Source: Mycolicibacterium arabiense (GTDB lineage: Bacteria > Actinomycetota > Actinomycetes > Mycobacteriales > Mycobacteriaceae). Taken from it: a stretch of 64,000 bases of DNA. Within the stretch, counting starts at the first letter, position 1. Every line of letters begins with the position of its first letter. Positions 44,225 through 52,632 of the stretch are shown here, piece by piece. The stretch is from assembly GCF_010731815.2 (NCBI RefSeq), contig NZ_AP022593.1, positions 4,216,001 to 4,280,000 on the forward strand, given 5' to 3'. Both the position numbers and the translations under genes were made by a program. The notes beneath the pieces are model-generated. The model was not told the origin of the DNA and did no database searches. It saw nothing but the letters and a program-made list of their open reading frames with translations.

Positions 44225-46462
44225 GTGAGCGAGTTGGGCCGCATGAAGGTGCTCAACGCCAAACCGGTCAACCTCGACGGGTTCAGCGTCGCCGACGCCG
44301 ACCTCGGCCTGATCGCGATGCGCAGTCCCCAAGACCCCTCCCCGTCGCTGCTGGTGCGCGACGGGGAGGTGCTTGAACTCGACGGCAAGTCCGTCGCCGA
44401 GTTCGACGTGATCGACGAGTTCATCGCCCGCTACGGCATCGATCTCGCGGTCGCGGACGAGGCGATGGCACTCGACGACGCCGTGCTGGCCCGCATGGCC
44501 GTCGACGTCAACGTGCCGCGGGCGGAGGTGGTGCGGCTGATCGGCGGCACCACCCCCGCCAAACTCGCGAGGGTCGTGGCACTGCTGAGCCCCGTCGAGA
44601 TGCAGATGGCGATGACCAAGCTGCGCGCGAGGCGTACCCCGAGCAACCAGGCGCACGTCACCAACCAGCTCGACGACCCGCTCCTCATCGCCGCCGACGC
44701 CGCGAGCGCGGTGGCCTACGGCTTCCGCGAGGTCGAGACCACCGTGCCCGTGCTCGGTGACGCACCGTCGAACGCCGTGGCGCTGCTGATCGGCAGCCAG
44801 GTCGGGACGCCAGGGGCGATGGCGCAGTGCTCCATCGAAGAAGCGCTCGAACTGCGCCTCGGGCTGCGCGGGCTCACCAGCTATGCCGAGACCATCTCGA
44901 TCTACGGCACCGAGCAGGTGTTCGTCGACGGTGACGACACCCCGTTCAGCAAGGCCATCCTGACGTCTGCCTACGCCTCCCGGGGCCTCAAGATGCGCGT
45001 CACCAGCGGCGGTGGCGCCGAAGTGCTGATGGGCGCGGCCGAGCGGTGCTCGATCCTCTACCTCGAGTCGCGGTGCGTGTCATTGGCGCGGGCGCTGGGT
45101 TCCCAGGGCGTGCAGAACGGCGGCATCGACGGCGTCGGCGTGGTGGCATCGGTGCCCGAGGGCATGAAGGAACTGCTCGCCGAGAACCTCATGGTCATGA
45201 TGCGCGACCTCGAGTCGTGCGCGGGCAACGACAACTTGATCTCCGAATCCGACATCCGGCGCAGTGCCCACACGCTGCCCGTGCTGCTGGCCGGTGCCGA
45301 CTTCGTCTTCTCCGGATTCGGGTCGATCCCGCGCTACGACAACGCCTTCGCGCTGTCCAACTTCAACTCCGACGACATGGACGACTTCCTGGTCCTGCAG
45401 CGCGACTGGGGCGCCGACGGCGGCCTGCGCACCGTTTCGGCCGACCACCTCGAGGCGGTACGTCGCCGCGCGGCGCAGGCCGTGCAGGCCGTCTACCGCG
45501 ACCTGGGGCTCGCCGACTACGACGACGACCGCGTCGAGGAGGTGGTGTTCGCCAACGGGTCCCGCGACCTGCCGCCCGGGCACCCGAAGATCGTGGCCGA
45601 GGCGGCCGCGTCCATCGAGGCCCGGCAGTTGACGGTCTTCGACGTGATCGCCGCGCTGCACCGCACCGGGTTCGGCGACGAGGCCCAGGCGATCACGCGG
45701 CTCACCGAGGAGCGGCTGCGCGGTGACCAGCTGCAGACCTCGGCGATCTTCGACGACGAGTTCCGCGTGCTGTCCAAGCTGACCGACCCCAACGACTACG
45801 CGGGCCCGGGAACCGGTTACGCGCCGACTGCACACCGGCAATCGGAGATCGACGGGATCCGGCAGGCTCGGACGTCCTCGGAGCTGACCGCCGACCAGGC
45901 CGAGCACTACGGGCACGTGATCGTCACCGACGTCGAGCCTGCGCGGCAGGGCAGCGACCCACGCGAGGTGTGCATCGGCCTGTCGCCGGCCTGGGGCCGC
46001 AGCGTCTGGCTCACGCTGTGCGGACTGACCGTCGGCGAGGTGCTCCGGCAGATCTCGGCCGGTCTCGAGGAGGAGGGGTGCGTGCCCCGGCTGGTGCGGG
46101 TGCGCTCCACCATCGACGTCGGACTCATCGGGCTGACCGCCGCGCGACTGTCCGGGTCGGGCATCGGGATCGGGTTGCAAGGCAAGGGCACGTCGCTGAT
46201 CCACCGGCGCGACCTGGCGCCGCTGGCCAACCTCGAACTGTTCAGCGTGGCACCGCTGTTGACCGCGGGCATGTACCGAGATCTCGGCAAGAACGCGGCC
46301 CGCCACGCCAAGGGGATGGCGCCCGTGCCGATCTTCACCGGCGGCACCGACGAGTCGATCTCGGCGCGGTACCACGCGCGCGCCGTCGCGCTGGTGTCCC
46401 TCGAACGCCAAGCGTGCGAGCCCGGCGAACCACCCGTCACCGTCGAGGTGCGTCGGCCATGA
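44225..46462 (+). CDS. B12-dependent diol/glycerol dehydratase, large and medium subunits fused
   Basis: The 745-residue protein aligns through residues 1 to about 550 with the PduC-type large subunit: KPVNLDGF, ELDGKSVAEFDVIDEFIARYG, RRTPSNQAHVTN, YAETISIYGTE, NDYAGPGTGY. His144, Glu171, Glu206 and Glu222 fall one residue from the K. oxytoca substrate and metal ligands His143, Glu170, Glu205 and Glu221. After a linker of about 25 residues, residues 575-745 match PduD (EVLRQISAGLEEEGCVPRLVR, RLSGSGIGIGLQGKGTSLIHRRDL, NLELFSVAPLLT). The reaction is 1,2-propanediol to propionaldehyde, or glycerol to 3-hydroxypropionaldehyde. Fusion removes the usual PduD N-terminal encapsulation peptide. Confidence 0.95.
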   Translation: MSELGRMKVLNAKPVNLDGFSVADADLGLIAMRSPQDPSPSLLVRDGEVLELDGKSVAEFDVIDEFIARYGIDLAVADEAMALDDAVLARMAVDVNVPRAEVVRLIGGTTPAKLARVVALLSPVEMQMAMTKLRARRTPSNQAHVTNQLDDPLLIAADAASAVAYGFREVETTVPVLGDAPSNAVALLIGSQVGTPGAMAQCSIEEALELRLGLRGLTSYAETISIYGTEQVFVDGDDTPFSKAILTSAYASRGLKMRVTSGGGAEVLMGAAERCSILYLESRCVSLARALGSQGVQNGGIDGVGVVASVPEGMKELLAENLMVMMRDLESCAGNDNLISESDIRRSAHTLPVLLAGADFVFSGFGSIPRYDNAFALSNFNSDDMDDFLVLQRDWGADGGLRTVSADHLEAVRRRAAQAVQAVYRDLGLADYDDDRVEEVVFANGSRDLPPGHPKIVAEAAASIEARQLTVFDVIAALHRTGFGDEAQAITRLTEERLRGDQLQTSAIFDDEFRVLSKLTDPNDYAGPGTGYAPTAHRQSEIDGIRQARTSSELTADQAEHYGHVIVTDVEPARQGSDPREVCIGLSPAWGRSVWLTLCGLTVGEVLRQISAGLEEEGCVPRLVRVRSTIDVGLIGLTAARLSGSGIGIGLQGKGTSLIHRRDLAPLANLELFSVAPLLTAGMYRDLGKNAARHAKGMAPVPIFTGGTDESISARYHARAVALVSLERQACEPGEPPVTVEVRRP

Positions 46463-46800
46463 GCGGCGAACGCGTCGACATCACCGTCGAGAACGCCGTC
46501 GACGGCAAGCTCGGCCTGTCGGACCTGCGGATGGACCCGGCCGTCCTGGCGCACCAGGCCGCGGTCGCCGAGGAGGGCGGCAATCCGCAGCTTGCCGAGA
46601 ACTTCCTGCGCGCAGCTGAACTCGCAACCATCGACGACGAAGACGTCATGGCGCTCTACGAGGCGCTGCGCCCGTACCGGTCGACGGCAGGCCAGCTCGA
46701 CGAGCTGCGGGCGTCCCTGGAGGCGCGGGGCGCGACCCGCTGCGCGGCACTGGTCGAACAGGCCGCGACGGTGTACGCCCGGCGCGGCCTGTTGCGTTGA
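46459..46800 (+). CDS. Diol dehydratase small subunit (PduE-like)
   Basis: This 113-residue protein starts at ATG 46459, sharing ATGA with the fused subunit stop. TVENAVDGKLGLSDLRMDPAVLAHQAAVAEEGG, NFLRAAELATIDDEDVMALYEALRPYRS and the C-terminal VEQAATVYARRGLL match the PduE core. Canonical PduE of enteric bacteria has about 50 extra N-terminal residues associated with low solubility and packaging; those are absent. The complex would therefore be an (alpha-beta fused)2 gamma2 enzyme. Confidence 0.93.
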   Translation: MSGERVDITVENAVDGKLGLSDLRMDPAVLAHQAAVAEEGGNPQLAENFLRAAELATIDDEDVMALYEALRPYRSTAGQLDELRASLEARGATRCAALVEQAATVYARRGLLR

Positions 46801-48548
46801 CCGTGCTGGCCGGCATCGACGTCGGCAACCACACCACCGAGATCGTCCTCGCCCGCGTCACTGACGGATCGGTGACACCGCTCGCACACGGCCAGGCGCC
46901 GACGCGCGGGCGCAAGGGGTCGCAGGACTCGCTGCATGGCGCCGCAGCGCTGCTGCACAGGATCGAAGTCGACGCGGACATCGCCGCCGACGAACTGGTG
47001 CTCTCGGCGTTGCGCCCCGTCGACACCTCGACCGCGCCGCTGCCACCGGCCACCTCACCACGGGCGCCGGTGCGGAGCCTGCGTCGACCGGACGCCAGCA
47101 CCCCGGCCGGCGCGGGGTACGGGGTGGGCAGGCACGTGCCGCTGGCCGCGCTCGCCGACGACGCGACCGACGGCCCGATCGTCGTAACCGTGGACGCGAC
47201 AACGGACTTCGAGGACGCGGCCCGCGCGATCACCGACGCGGTGGGACGTGGCAGGCGCGTGGTCGGAGTCGTCGTCGCCCAGGACGACGCCGTGCTGATC
47301 CGCAACCGCATCCCGGTCGACGTCCCCGTCGTCGACGAAGCCGACGTGGACGTGCCCGCCGGTGCGCTGATCGCCGTCGAAGTGGTCGAGGAGGGCCGCT
47401 CCTACCGGGCGATGGCCGATCCGATCGCGCTGTCGGCCGCGCTCGGCGTCGAGCACGGCGCGATCCACGACGTCGCGGAGTTCTGCCGCGAACTGGCCGA
47501 CGCCTCGGCCATCGCCGTCACCCTTCGCACTGAGCCGCCACCGCAGCCCGCCGTCGACGACGACTACGTCGACTGCCTGGTCGACGGAGAGGTGGTGCGC
47601 TACACCCCGGCCCAGGCGCACGCGGTCCTGCGCCTGGCACCCCCGGGCTGCGTGACGCACATCAGGCTGCGCGCCGTACCGACCGCCGAACACGGCATCG
47701 CGGTCTCCGACGCCTTCTTCACCGACCTCGCGACGATCGACGACGGCGCCTGGCTGCGCCGCGGCGTGGCCGACGCGCGCGGCACCGTCGTCGCGATGCT
47801 CGCCGCCGACGAGGTGTCCGACGCGGCGGTCACAGTCGCCGAACTGACCGGTAGGCCGGCCCGTACCCTCGCGACCGAGCCGGAGGCCGCGGCCTGGGGT
47901 GCCCGCACCACGCCGGGCCTACCGCCGGACTCGGTGGTGTGCGACATCGGCGGCGGCACCATCGATCTCGTCGGCAGGGGCGGCACGGTCGTCGCCGCGG
48001 GAGCGGGGGAGACCATCACGGTCGCCGTCGCCCGGGTGCTCGGTATCCCGCGCGCGCTCGCCGAGCAGGTGAAGCGAACGCCTGCGATCCGGGTGGAGGG
48101 CCCGCACGTCGCGCACGAGGAGGATGGGCGTCGTGTGTTCCTCGACTCGCCCGCGGCGTCGGAGGCGATCGGCAGGCTCTGCACCCGCGGCAGCGCGGGC
48201 CTCGTGCCGTTCTCCAACCGGCTGGCCGCCGAGGAGTGGCGCAGCCTGCGGTTGGCGATCAAGCGGCAGACGATCGCCGCGAACATCGCCCGGTGCCTAC
48301 GGGCGTTCGACACCCCGCCGACGGCGCTGGTGCTCGCCGGCGGTGGCGCAATGGACGACGAATTGCTGCGTGCGGTCGCCGAGGCGTTGCGCAGCGTGCC
48401 GATCGCGGTGGGCCGCGCCGACGTCGACGGCGTGCACGGTCCCCGCTACGCCGTGGCAAGCGGGTTGGTGCACCTTTACGCCAGTCACGCCGGCTTGTCG
48501 CCCGGCTCCCGTCCCAGCAGGTCGCGCACCGCGCGTCGCGGCCCGTAG
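46797..48548 (+). CDS. Diol dehydratase reactivase, large subunit (DdrA/PduG-like)
   Basis: This protein of about 583 residues has the actin/Hsp70-like ATPase fold: phosphate loop VLAGIDVGNHTTEIVLARV, the swiveling-domain region with DTSTAPLPPATSPRAPVRSL, the second loop VVCDIGGGTIDLV and LVLAGGGAMDDELL. Reactivases exchange damaged cobalamin for adenosylcobalamin using ATP. TTG 46797 overlaps the small-subunit stop; GTG 46803 is the other candidate. A small reactivase subunit (DdrB/PduH) is not found downstream. The last 64 bp overlap the convergent MmpL gene. Confidence 0.92.
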   Translation: MTVLAGIDVGNHTTEIVLARVTDGSVTPLAHGQAPTRGRKGSQDSLHGAAALLHRIEVDADIAADELVLSALRPVDTSTAPLPPATSPRAPVRSLRRPDASTPAGAGYGVGRHVPLAALADDATDGPIVVTVDATTDFEDAARAITDAVGRGRRVVGVVVAQDDAVLIRNRIPVDVPVVDEADVDVPAGALIAVEVVEEGRSYRAMADPIALSAALGVEHGAIHDVAEFCRELADASAIAVTLRTEPPPQPAVDDDYVDCLVDGEVVRYTPAQAHAVLRLAPPGCVTHIRLRAVPTAEHGIAVSDAFFTDLATIDDGAWLRRGVADARGTVVAMLAADEVSDAAVTVAELTGRPARTLATEPEAAAWGARTTPGLPPDSVVCDIGGGTIDLVGRGGTVVAAGAGETITVAVARVLGIPRALAEQVKRTPAIRVEGPHVAHEEDGRRVFLDSPAASEAIGRLCTRGSAGLVPFSNRLAAEEWRSLRLAIKRQTIAANIARCLRAFDTPPTALVLAGGGAMDDELLRAVAEALRSVPIAVGRADVDGVHGPRYAVASGLVHLYASHAGLSPGSRPSRSRTARRGP

Positions 48549-51376
48549 GGGCGCAGCATCTGACTGGCAGGCCTGGTGCGGACGATCTGCGGCCACCAGA
48601 ACCAGCGGCCGAGCAGCGTCGAGATGGCGGGCGTCATGAACGATCGCACGATTAACGTGTCGAACAGCAGCCCGAGGCCGATGGTGGTGCCGATCTGCCC
48701 GAGCACCACCAGATTGCTGAAGATGAACGACGACATGGTCGCGGCGAACACCAGCCCGGCCGCCGTGACGACCCCGCCCGTTCCGGCCATGGCGCGGATG
48801 GTGCCGGTCTTCAGGCCGGCGCCCACTTCCTCCTGGAACCGGGAGATCAGCAGCAGGTTGTAGTCGGCGCCGACCGCGAGCAGCAGGATGATGCCCAGCG
48901 GAACGACGATCCAGTACAACGGGATGCCGAAGATGTACTGCCACACCAGTACCGATAGTCCGATCGACGCACCGAGCGATAGCGCGACGGTCCCCACGAT
49001 GACCAACGCGGCGACGATGCTCTTGGTGATGAACATCATGATGAGCAGGATCAGCGCCAACGCCGCCAGGGCGCAGATGATCAGGTCGTACTTCGCGCCA
49101 TCCTGAATGTCCTTGTAGGAGGACGCGGTACCGGCCACGTAGATGCTGGCATCGGACAGCGGCGTCGCCTTGATCGCGTCGAACGCGGAGTTCTTGATGG
49201 CGTCGATGTGCGAGATGCCCTCGGGTGTCGCCGGATTGCCCTCATGGGTGATCGTCATGCGGGCCGCCTTGCCGTCCGGCGACAGGAACAGCTTGAGGCC
49301 ACGCTTGAAGTCGGGGTTGTCGAACGCCTCCGGCGGCAGGTAGAACGAGTCGTCGTTCTTGGCGGCGTCGAAGGCTTGACCCATCGCCGTCGCGTTCTGC
49401 AAGGCCTCCTCCGACTGCGCGTCGGTGCCTGCCGTGGTTGCGTAATTCGACTGCAGCAACTCGCGATTGGTTTCCTGCACGGCGATCTGCGGCGGGATCA
49501 ACGCGACGAGCTGGGGTTGCAGGGCGTTGAGCTTGTCCAGGCTCGCAGTGATCTGGGTGAACTTGTCGCTCAGTGCGTTGATGCCGTCGAGCGTGTCGAA
49601 CACCGACCGCAGCGCCGCGCACGACGGGATGTCGTAGCAGTGCGGTTCCCAGTAGAAGTAGTTTCGAATGGGCCGGAAGAAGTCGTCGAAGTTCGCGATG
49701 TTGTCCCGCACTTCGTTGACCACTTCGACGGTCTCGTGGAACGCCCGCACCTGTTCGTCGGTCGCAGCAGCGCTGGCCTGCTGCAACGCCAGCTGCTTCT
49801 CCAGGATGTCGATCGACGTCGACGTCGCGTCGACCTGCTTGAGGATGTCGCGAGCCCGTGCCTGCTGGTAACTCAGGTTCATGATCTGGCTGGCACTGGT
49901 GGCGCTGATCTGAAACGGTATGGAACTGTGCGTGATCGGCGTCCCGAGTGGTCGCGTGATCGACTGCACCAGTGACACTCCGGGGGTGTGCAGCACGGCC
50001 TTCGCGATGCGTTCGAGGATCAGCATGTCGGCGGGATTGCGCATGTCGTGGTCGGTCTCGACCATCAGCAGTTCGGGGTTGAGCCGCGCCTCGGAGAAGT
50101 GCCGTTCGGCGGCGGCGTAGCCCACGTTGGCCGGGGCGTAGGCAGGCAGGTAGGGCCGTGCGTCGTAGCTGGTCTTGTAGCCGGGGAGGGCGAGCAGCCC
50201 GATCGCGGCCAGCGCGAGCGTCACAACGAGCACCGGCCCGGGCCACCGGACGATCACCGTTCCGATGCGCCGCCAGCCCCTGGTCCGCACGATGCGCTTG
50301 GGTTCCAGTAGGCCGAAGTGGCTGGCGATCACCAGCACTGCCGGACCGAGGGTGAGCGCGGCCGCCAGTGTCACGAGCACGCCGAGGGCCGCGGGCAGCC
50401 CCAGGGTCTGGAAGTAGGGCAATCGGGTGAAACTCAGGCAGTACACCGCACCGGCGATGGTGAGTCCCGATCCGACGATCACGTGGACGGTGCCGCGAAA
50501 CATCGTGTAGAACGCCGCTTCTCGGTCCTCGCCTACCGAGCGTGCTTCGTGGTACCGGCCGACGACGAAGATGGCGTAGTCGGTACCCGCTGCGATCGCG
50601 AGCAGCGTCAGCAGGTTGGTGGAGTAGGTCGACAGGCCGATGAAACCGGAGTCGGCGAGAAAGGCGACCACGCCACGCGCCGCGGCCAGCTCCACCGCGA
50701 CGGCGACCAGCATGATGAGCATCGTCACCACCGAGCGGTAGACGAACAGCAGCATCACGGCGATCACCAGGAACGTGATCGCGGTGACCTGATTCGTGCC
50801 CTCGTTGCCGACCTCGAAGTTGTCGGTGATCAGGGGTGAGGCGCCGGTGACGTAGGCCTTGACCCCCGGCGGCGGCGGCACGCTGGCGACGATGTCGCGG
50901 ATCGAGTCGACGGACTCGTTGGCCAGCGCTTCGCCCTGATTGCCTGCGAGGTACACCTGCACCAGGGCGGCCTTGCCGTCCTTGCTCTGCGAGCCGCCTG
51001 CGGTCAGCGGGTCGCCCCAGAAGTCCTGGATGTGCTGGACGTGTTTGGTGTCCTCGCCGAGTTTGTCGACCAGGACGTCGGAGAACGCGTGCGCGTCGGC
51101 GCCCAGCGGCTGATCGCCCTCGAGCACGATCATCGCGGCGCTGTCCGAGTCGAATTCCTCGAAGACCTGACCGATGTGCCGCATCGCCTTGATGGACGGC
51201 GAATCCGGCGCGTTCAGCCCGACCGAGCGGGCCTCTCCGACCACCTCCAACTGCGGGGCGACGACGTTCGTCAGCGCGGCGATCGCCACCCAGATCAGCA
51301 GGATGGGAACGGCGAAGCGCCGGATGTTGCGGGCGACCCGGGACTGCCGGACCTCCTCGACGGCGTGTGCGCTCAC
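48485..51376 (-). CDS. MmpL-family (RND) lipid transporter
   Basis: This 963-residue protein has two sets of membrane helices, one after a first extracytoplasmic loop and the other at the C-terminus. The sterol-sensing-like first cluster includes TLLAIAAGTDYAIFVVGRYHEAR with the proton-relay Asp-Tyr pair, and the second GVGADYNLL-like AVGADYNLLLISRFQEE. A long coiled loop (about 480-720) has paired cysteines (PHCYDIPSCAALRS). MmpL proteins export lipids, siderophores or drugs with MmpS partners. GTG 51374-51376 shares GTGA with the MmpS stop. The second loop is typical of MmpL4/MmpL5-type clusters. Confidence 0.95.
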   Translation of the reverse strand: MSAHAVEEVRQSRVARNIRRFAVPILLIWVAIAALTNVVAPQLEVVGEARSVGLNAPDSPSIKAMRHIGQVFEEFDSDSAAMIVLEGDQPLGADAHAFSDVLVDKLGEDTKHVQHIQDFWGDPLTAGGSQSKDGKAALVQVYLAGNQGEALANESVDSIRDIVASVPPPPGVKAYVTGASPLITDNFEVGNEGTNQVTAITFLVIAVMLLFVYRSVVTMLIMLVAVAVELAAARGVVAFLADSGFIGLSTYSTNLLTLLAIAAGTDYAIFVVGRYHEARSVGEDREAAFYTMFRGTVHVIVGSGLTIAGAVYCLSFTRLPYFQTLGLPAALGVLVTLAAALTLGPAVLVIASHFGLLEPKRIVRTRGWRRIGTVIVRWPGPVLVVTLALAAIGLLALPGYKTSYDARPYLPAYAPANVGYAAAERHFSEARLNPELLMVETDHDMRNPADMLILERIAKAVLHTPGVSLVQSITRPLGTPITHSSIPFQISATSASQIMNLSYQQARARDILKQVDATSTSIDILEKQLALQQASAAATDEQVRAFHETVEVVNEVRDNIANFDDFFRPIRNYFYWEPHCYDIPSCAALRSVFDTLDGINALSDKFTQITASLDKLNALQPQLVALIPPQIAVQETNRELLQSNYATTAGTDAQSEEALQNATAMGQAFDAAKNDDSFYLPPEAFDNPDFKRGLKLFLSPDGKAARMTITHEGNPATPEGISHIDAIKNSAFDAIKATPLSDASIYVAGTASSYKDIQDGAKYDLIICALAALALILLIMMFITKSIVAALVIVGTVALSLGASIGLSVLVWQYIFGIPLYWIVVPLGIILLLAVGADYNLLLISRFQEEVGAGLKTGTIRAMAGTGGVVTAAGLVFAATMSSFIFSNLVVLGQIGTTIGLGLLFDTLIVRSFMTPAISTLLGRWFWWPQIVRTRPASQMLRPYGPRRAVRDLLGREPGDKPA

Positions 51377-51819
51377 GCGGACTTGTCCAGGCAGGCGATG
51401 TAGCCGTTCACGTTGTCGGTGGACCTTTCGTCCTTGACGATGCCGTTGACGGTGATGCGGCATCCGATGGGCTGGGCGTCGCCCTGGGCGCGGAGGTCGG
51501 CGAACAACGTCGGGTCAGTGGTGGTCAACGTGGTCGACCAGGGCAGCGGCGTGTCGTCGACGCGCTGGGGCTGGGCGTCCTTGTCCAGGTAGTTGATGGT
51601 GGCGAGCGTGCCGGGTGGGCCGAACACCTCGAACAGCACCTGCTTGGGGTTGAAGTCGGGGTTCTCCAGCGAGTCGGCGCTCGGCCGCGAGACGACGTCG
51701 TTGGAGCCGAAGATGCCGTTCAACCGGTAGACCGCGAACGACGTGATCGCCACGACCACGACGGCCACGATCACAGCCCACCGGCGCCTGACGACGCCAC
51801 CGACCGACACCCGCTTCAC
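51373..51819 (-). CDS. MmpS-family accessory protein
   Basis: This 148-residue protein has a short basic cytoplasmic N-terminus (VKRVSVGGVVRRRW), one membrane helix (about 15-35) and an extracytoplasmic beta domain. That domain has QVLFEVFGPPGTLATINYLDKD, PWSTTLTTTDP and two cysteines (GCRITVNG, YIACLDKSA). GTG 51819 after GAAAGG is preferred. It pairs with the overlapping MmpL. A TetR gene lies 180 bp upstream. Confidence 0.93.
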   Translation of the reverse strand: MKRVSVGGVVRRRWAVIVAVVVVAITSFAVYRLNGIFGSNDVVSRPSADSLENPDFNPKQVLFEVFGPPGTLATINYLDKDAQPQRVDDTPLPWSTTLTTTDPTLFADLRAQGDAQPIGCRITVNGIVKDERSTDNVNGYIACLDKSA

Positions 51820-51906
51820 GTGGTCGCCTTTCAACGGTTATCGATACACCTTCGTGGCGACGACTCCAGTCGCAGCACTGCGGCGCGAGATCGACCAACG
51901 AGCGGA

Positions 51907-51935
51907 ACGGTACGGTACGGGACTGGTGTCGGCAA
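51907..51935 (-). promoter_or_regulatory. Candidate mmpS promoter with ACGGT repeats
   Basis: On the minus strand TTGCCG (51935-51930) and TACCGT (51912-51907, a TANNNT hexamer) are 17 bp apart. The -10 area lies in the tandem ACGGTACGGTACGG, which could be a TetR binding site. The leader to the mmpS start would be about 80 nt. Confidence 0.4.
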
Positions 51936-51999
51936 GTCTTGACATTCACCCCGTGAACTGCGCAAACCGCAGTTCCCGCCGGGCGAGAAGGAGAGTCGG

Positions 52000-52608
52000 T
52001 CAGCCGATGGTGCGCGTCAGCGAAGGCATGATCACGTCGTCGACGAGAGCAGTGACCGTCTCCGCGGTGGGCTGCCGATTGGCGAAGACCGCCCGGAAGA
52101 TCAGATAGCCCGGGAGCACGTCCCACAGTTCGTCGCTGACCGCGGCGCGGTGGATCTCGCCGCGGTCGACGGCCCGCATCAGGATGGACTGGATCAGGGC
52201 CTTGCGCTGGTCGAGGAACTGGTGCTGCATCGCGTCGCGCAGTGCCGGGTTGTTCGACACCTCGACCAGCACGGCCCGCATGCTGCCGGCATGCCTGGCG
52301 CAGTGGTCCCGGATGGCTCCGCCGAGGTGGAGCAGATCACCCCGCAGGGTGCCGGTGTCGGGCGGTACGACGCTCTGCCGAACGCCTTCGATGAAGGCGG
52401 CGAGCACCAGGTCGGCCTTCGAGGGCCACCGCCGGTACATCGTGGCCTTGCTGGCCTGGGCGGTGGTGGCAACAGCCTCCAGCGTCAGCCGCTCGTAACC
52501 GTGGTCCTGCAAGAGCGAAAGCGTCACGGCGAGCAACTCGGCCTCCCGCGGCGTCCACGGCGAGGGCTCTACCGGAGGAACGGACGCCGAGGACACGTGG
52601 CCCACCAT
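52000..52608 (-). CDS. TetR-family regulator
   Basis: This 202-residue protein has an N-terminal HTH (about 20-65) containing LLQDHGYERLTLEAVATTAQASKATMYRRWPSKADL, a textbook TetR_N. An all-helical effector domain ends DDVIMPSLTRTIG and carries the C-terminal TetR pattern LWDVLPGYLIFRAVFANR. It is upstream of and co-directional with mmpS-mmpL, so it is likely to regulate them as in other mycobacterial MmpL drug-efflux loci. The ligand is unknown. Confidence 0.9.
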   Translation of the reverse strand: MVGHVSSASVPPVEPSPWTPREAELLAVTLSLLQDHGYERLTLEAVATTAQASKATMYRRWPSKADLVLAAFIEGVRQSVVPPDTGTLRGDLLHLGGAIRDHCARHAGSMRAVLVEVSNNPALRDAMQHQFLDQRKALIQSILMRAVDRGEIHRAAVSDELWDVLPGYLIFRAVFANRQPTAETVTALVDDVIMPSLTRTIG

Positions 52609-52632
52609 AGAGGCTGGGCACCGCCGAGGCCG

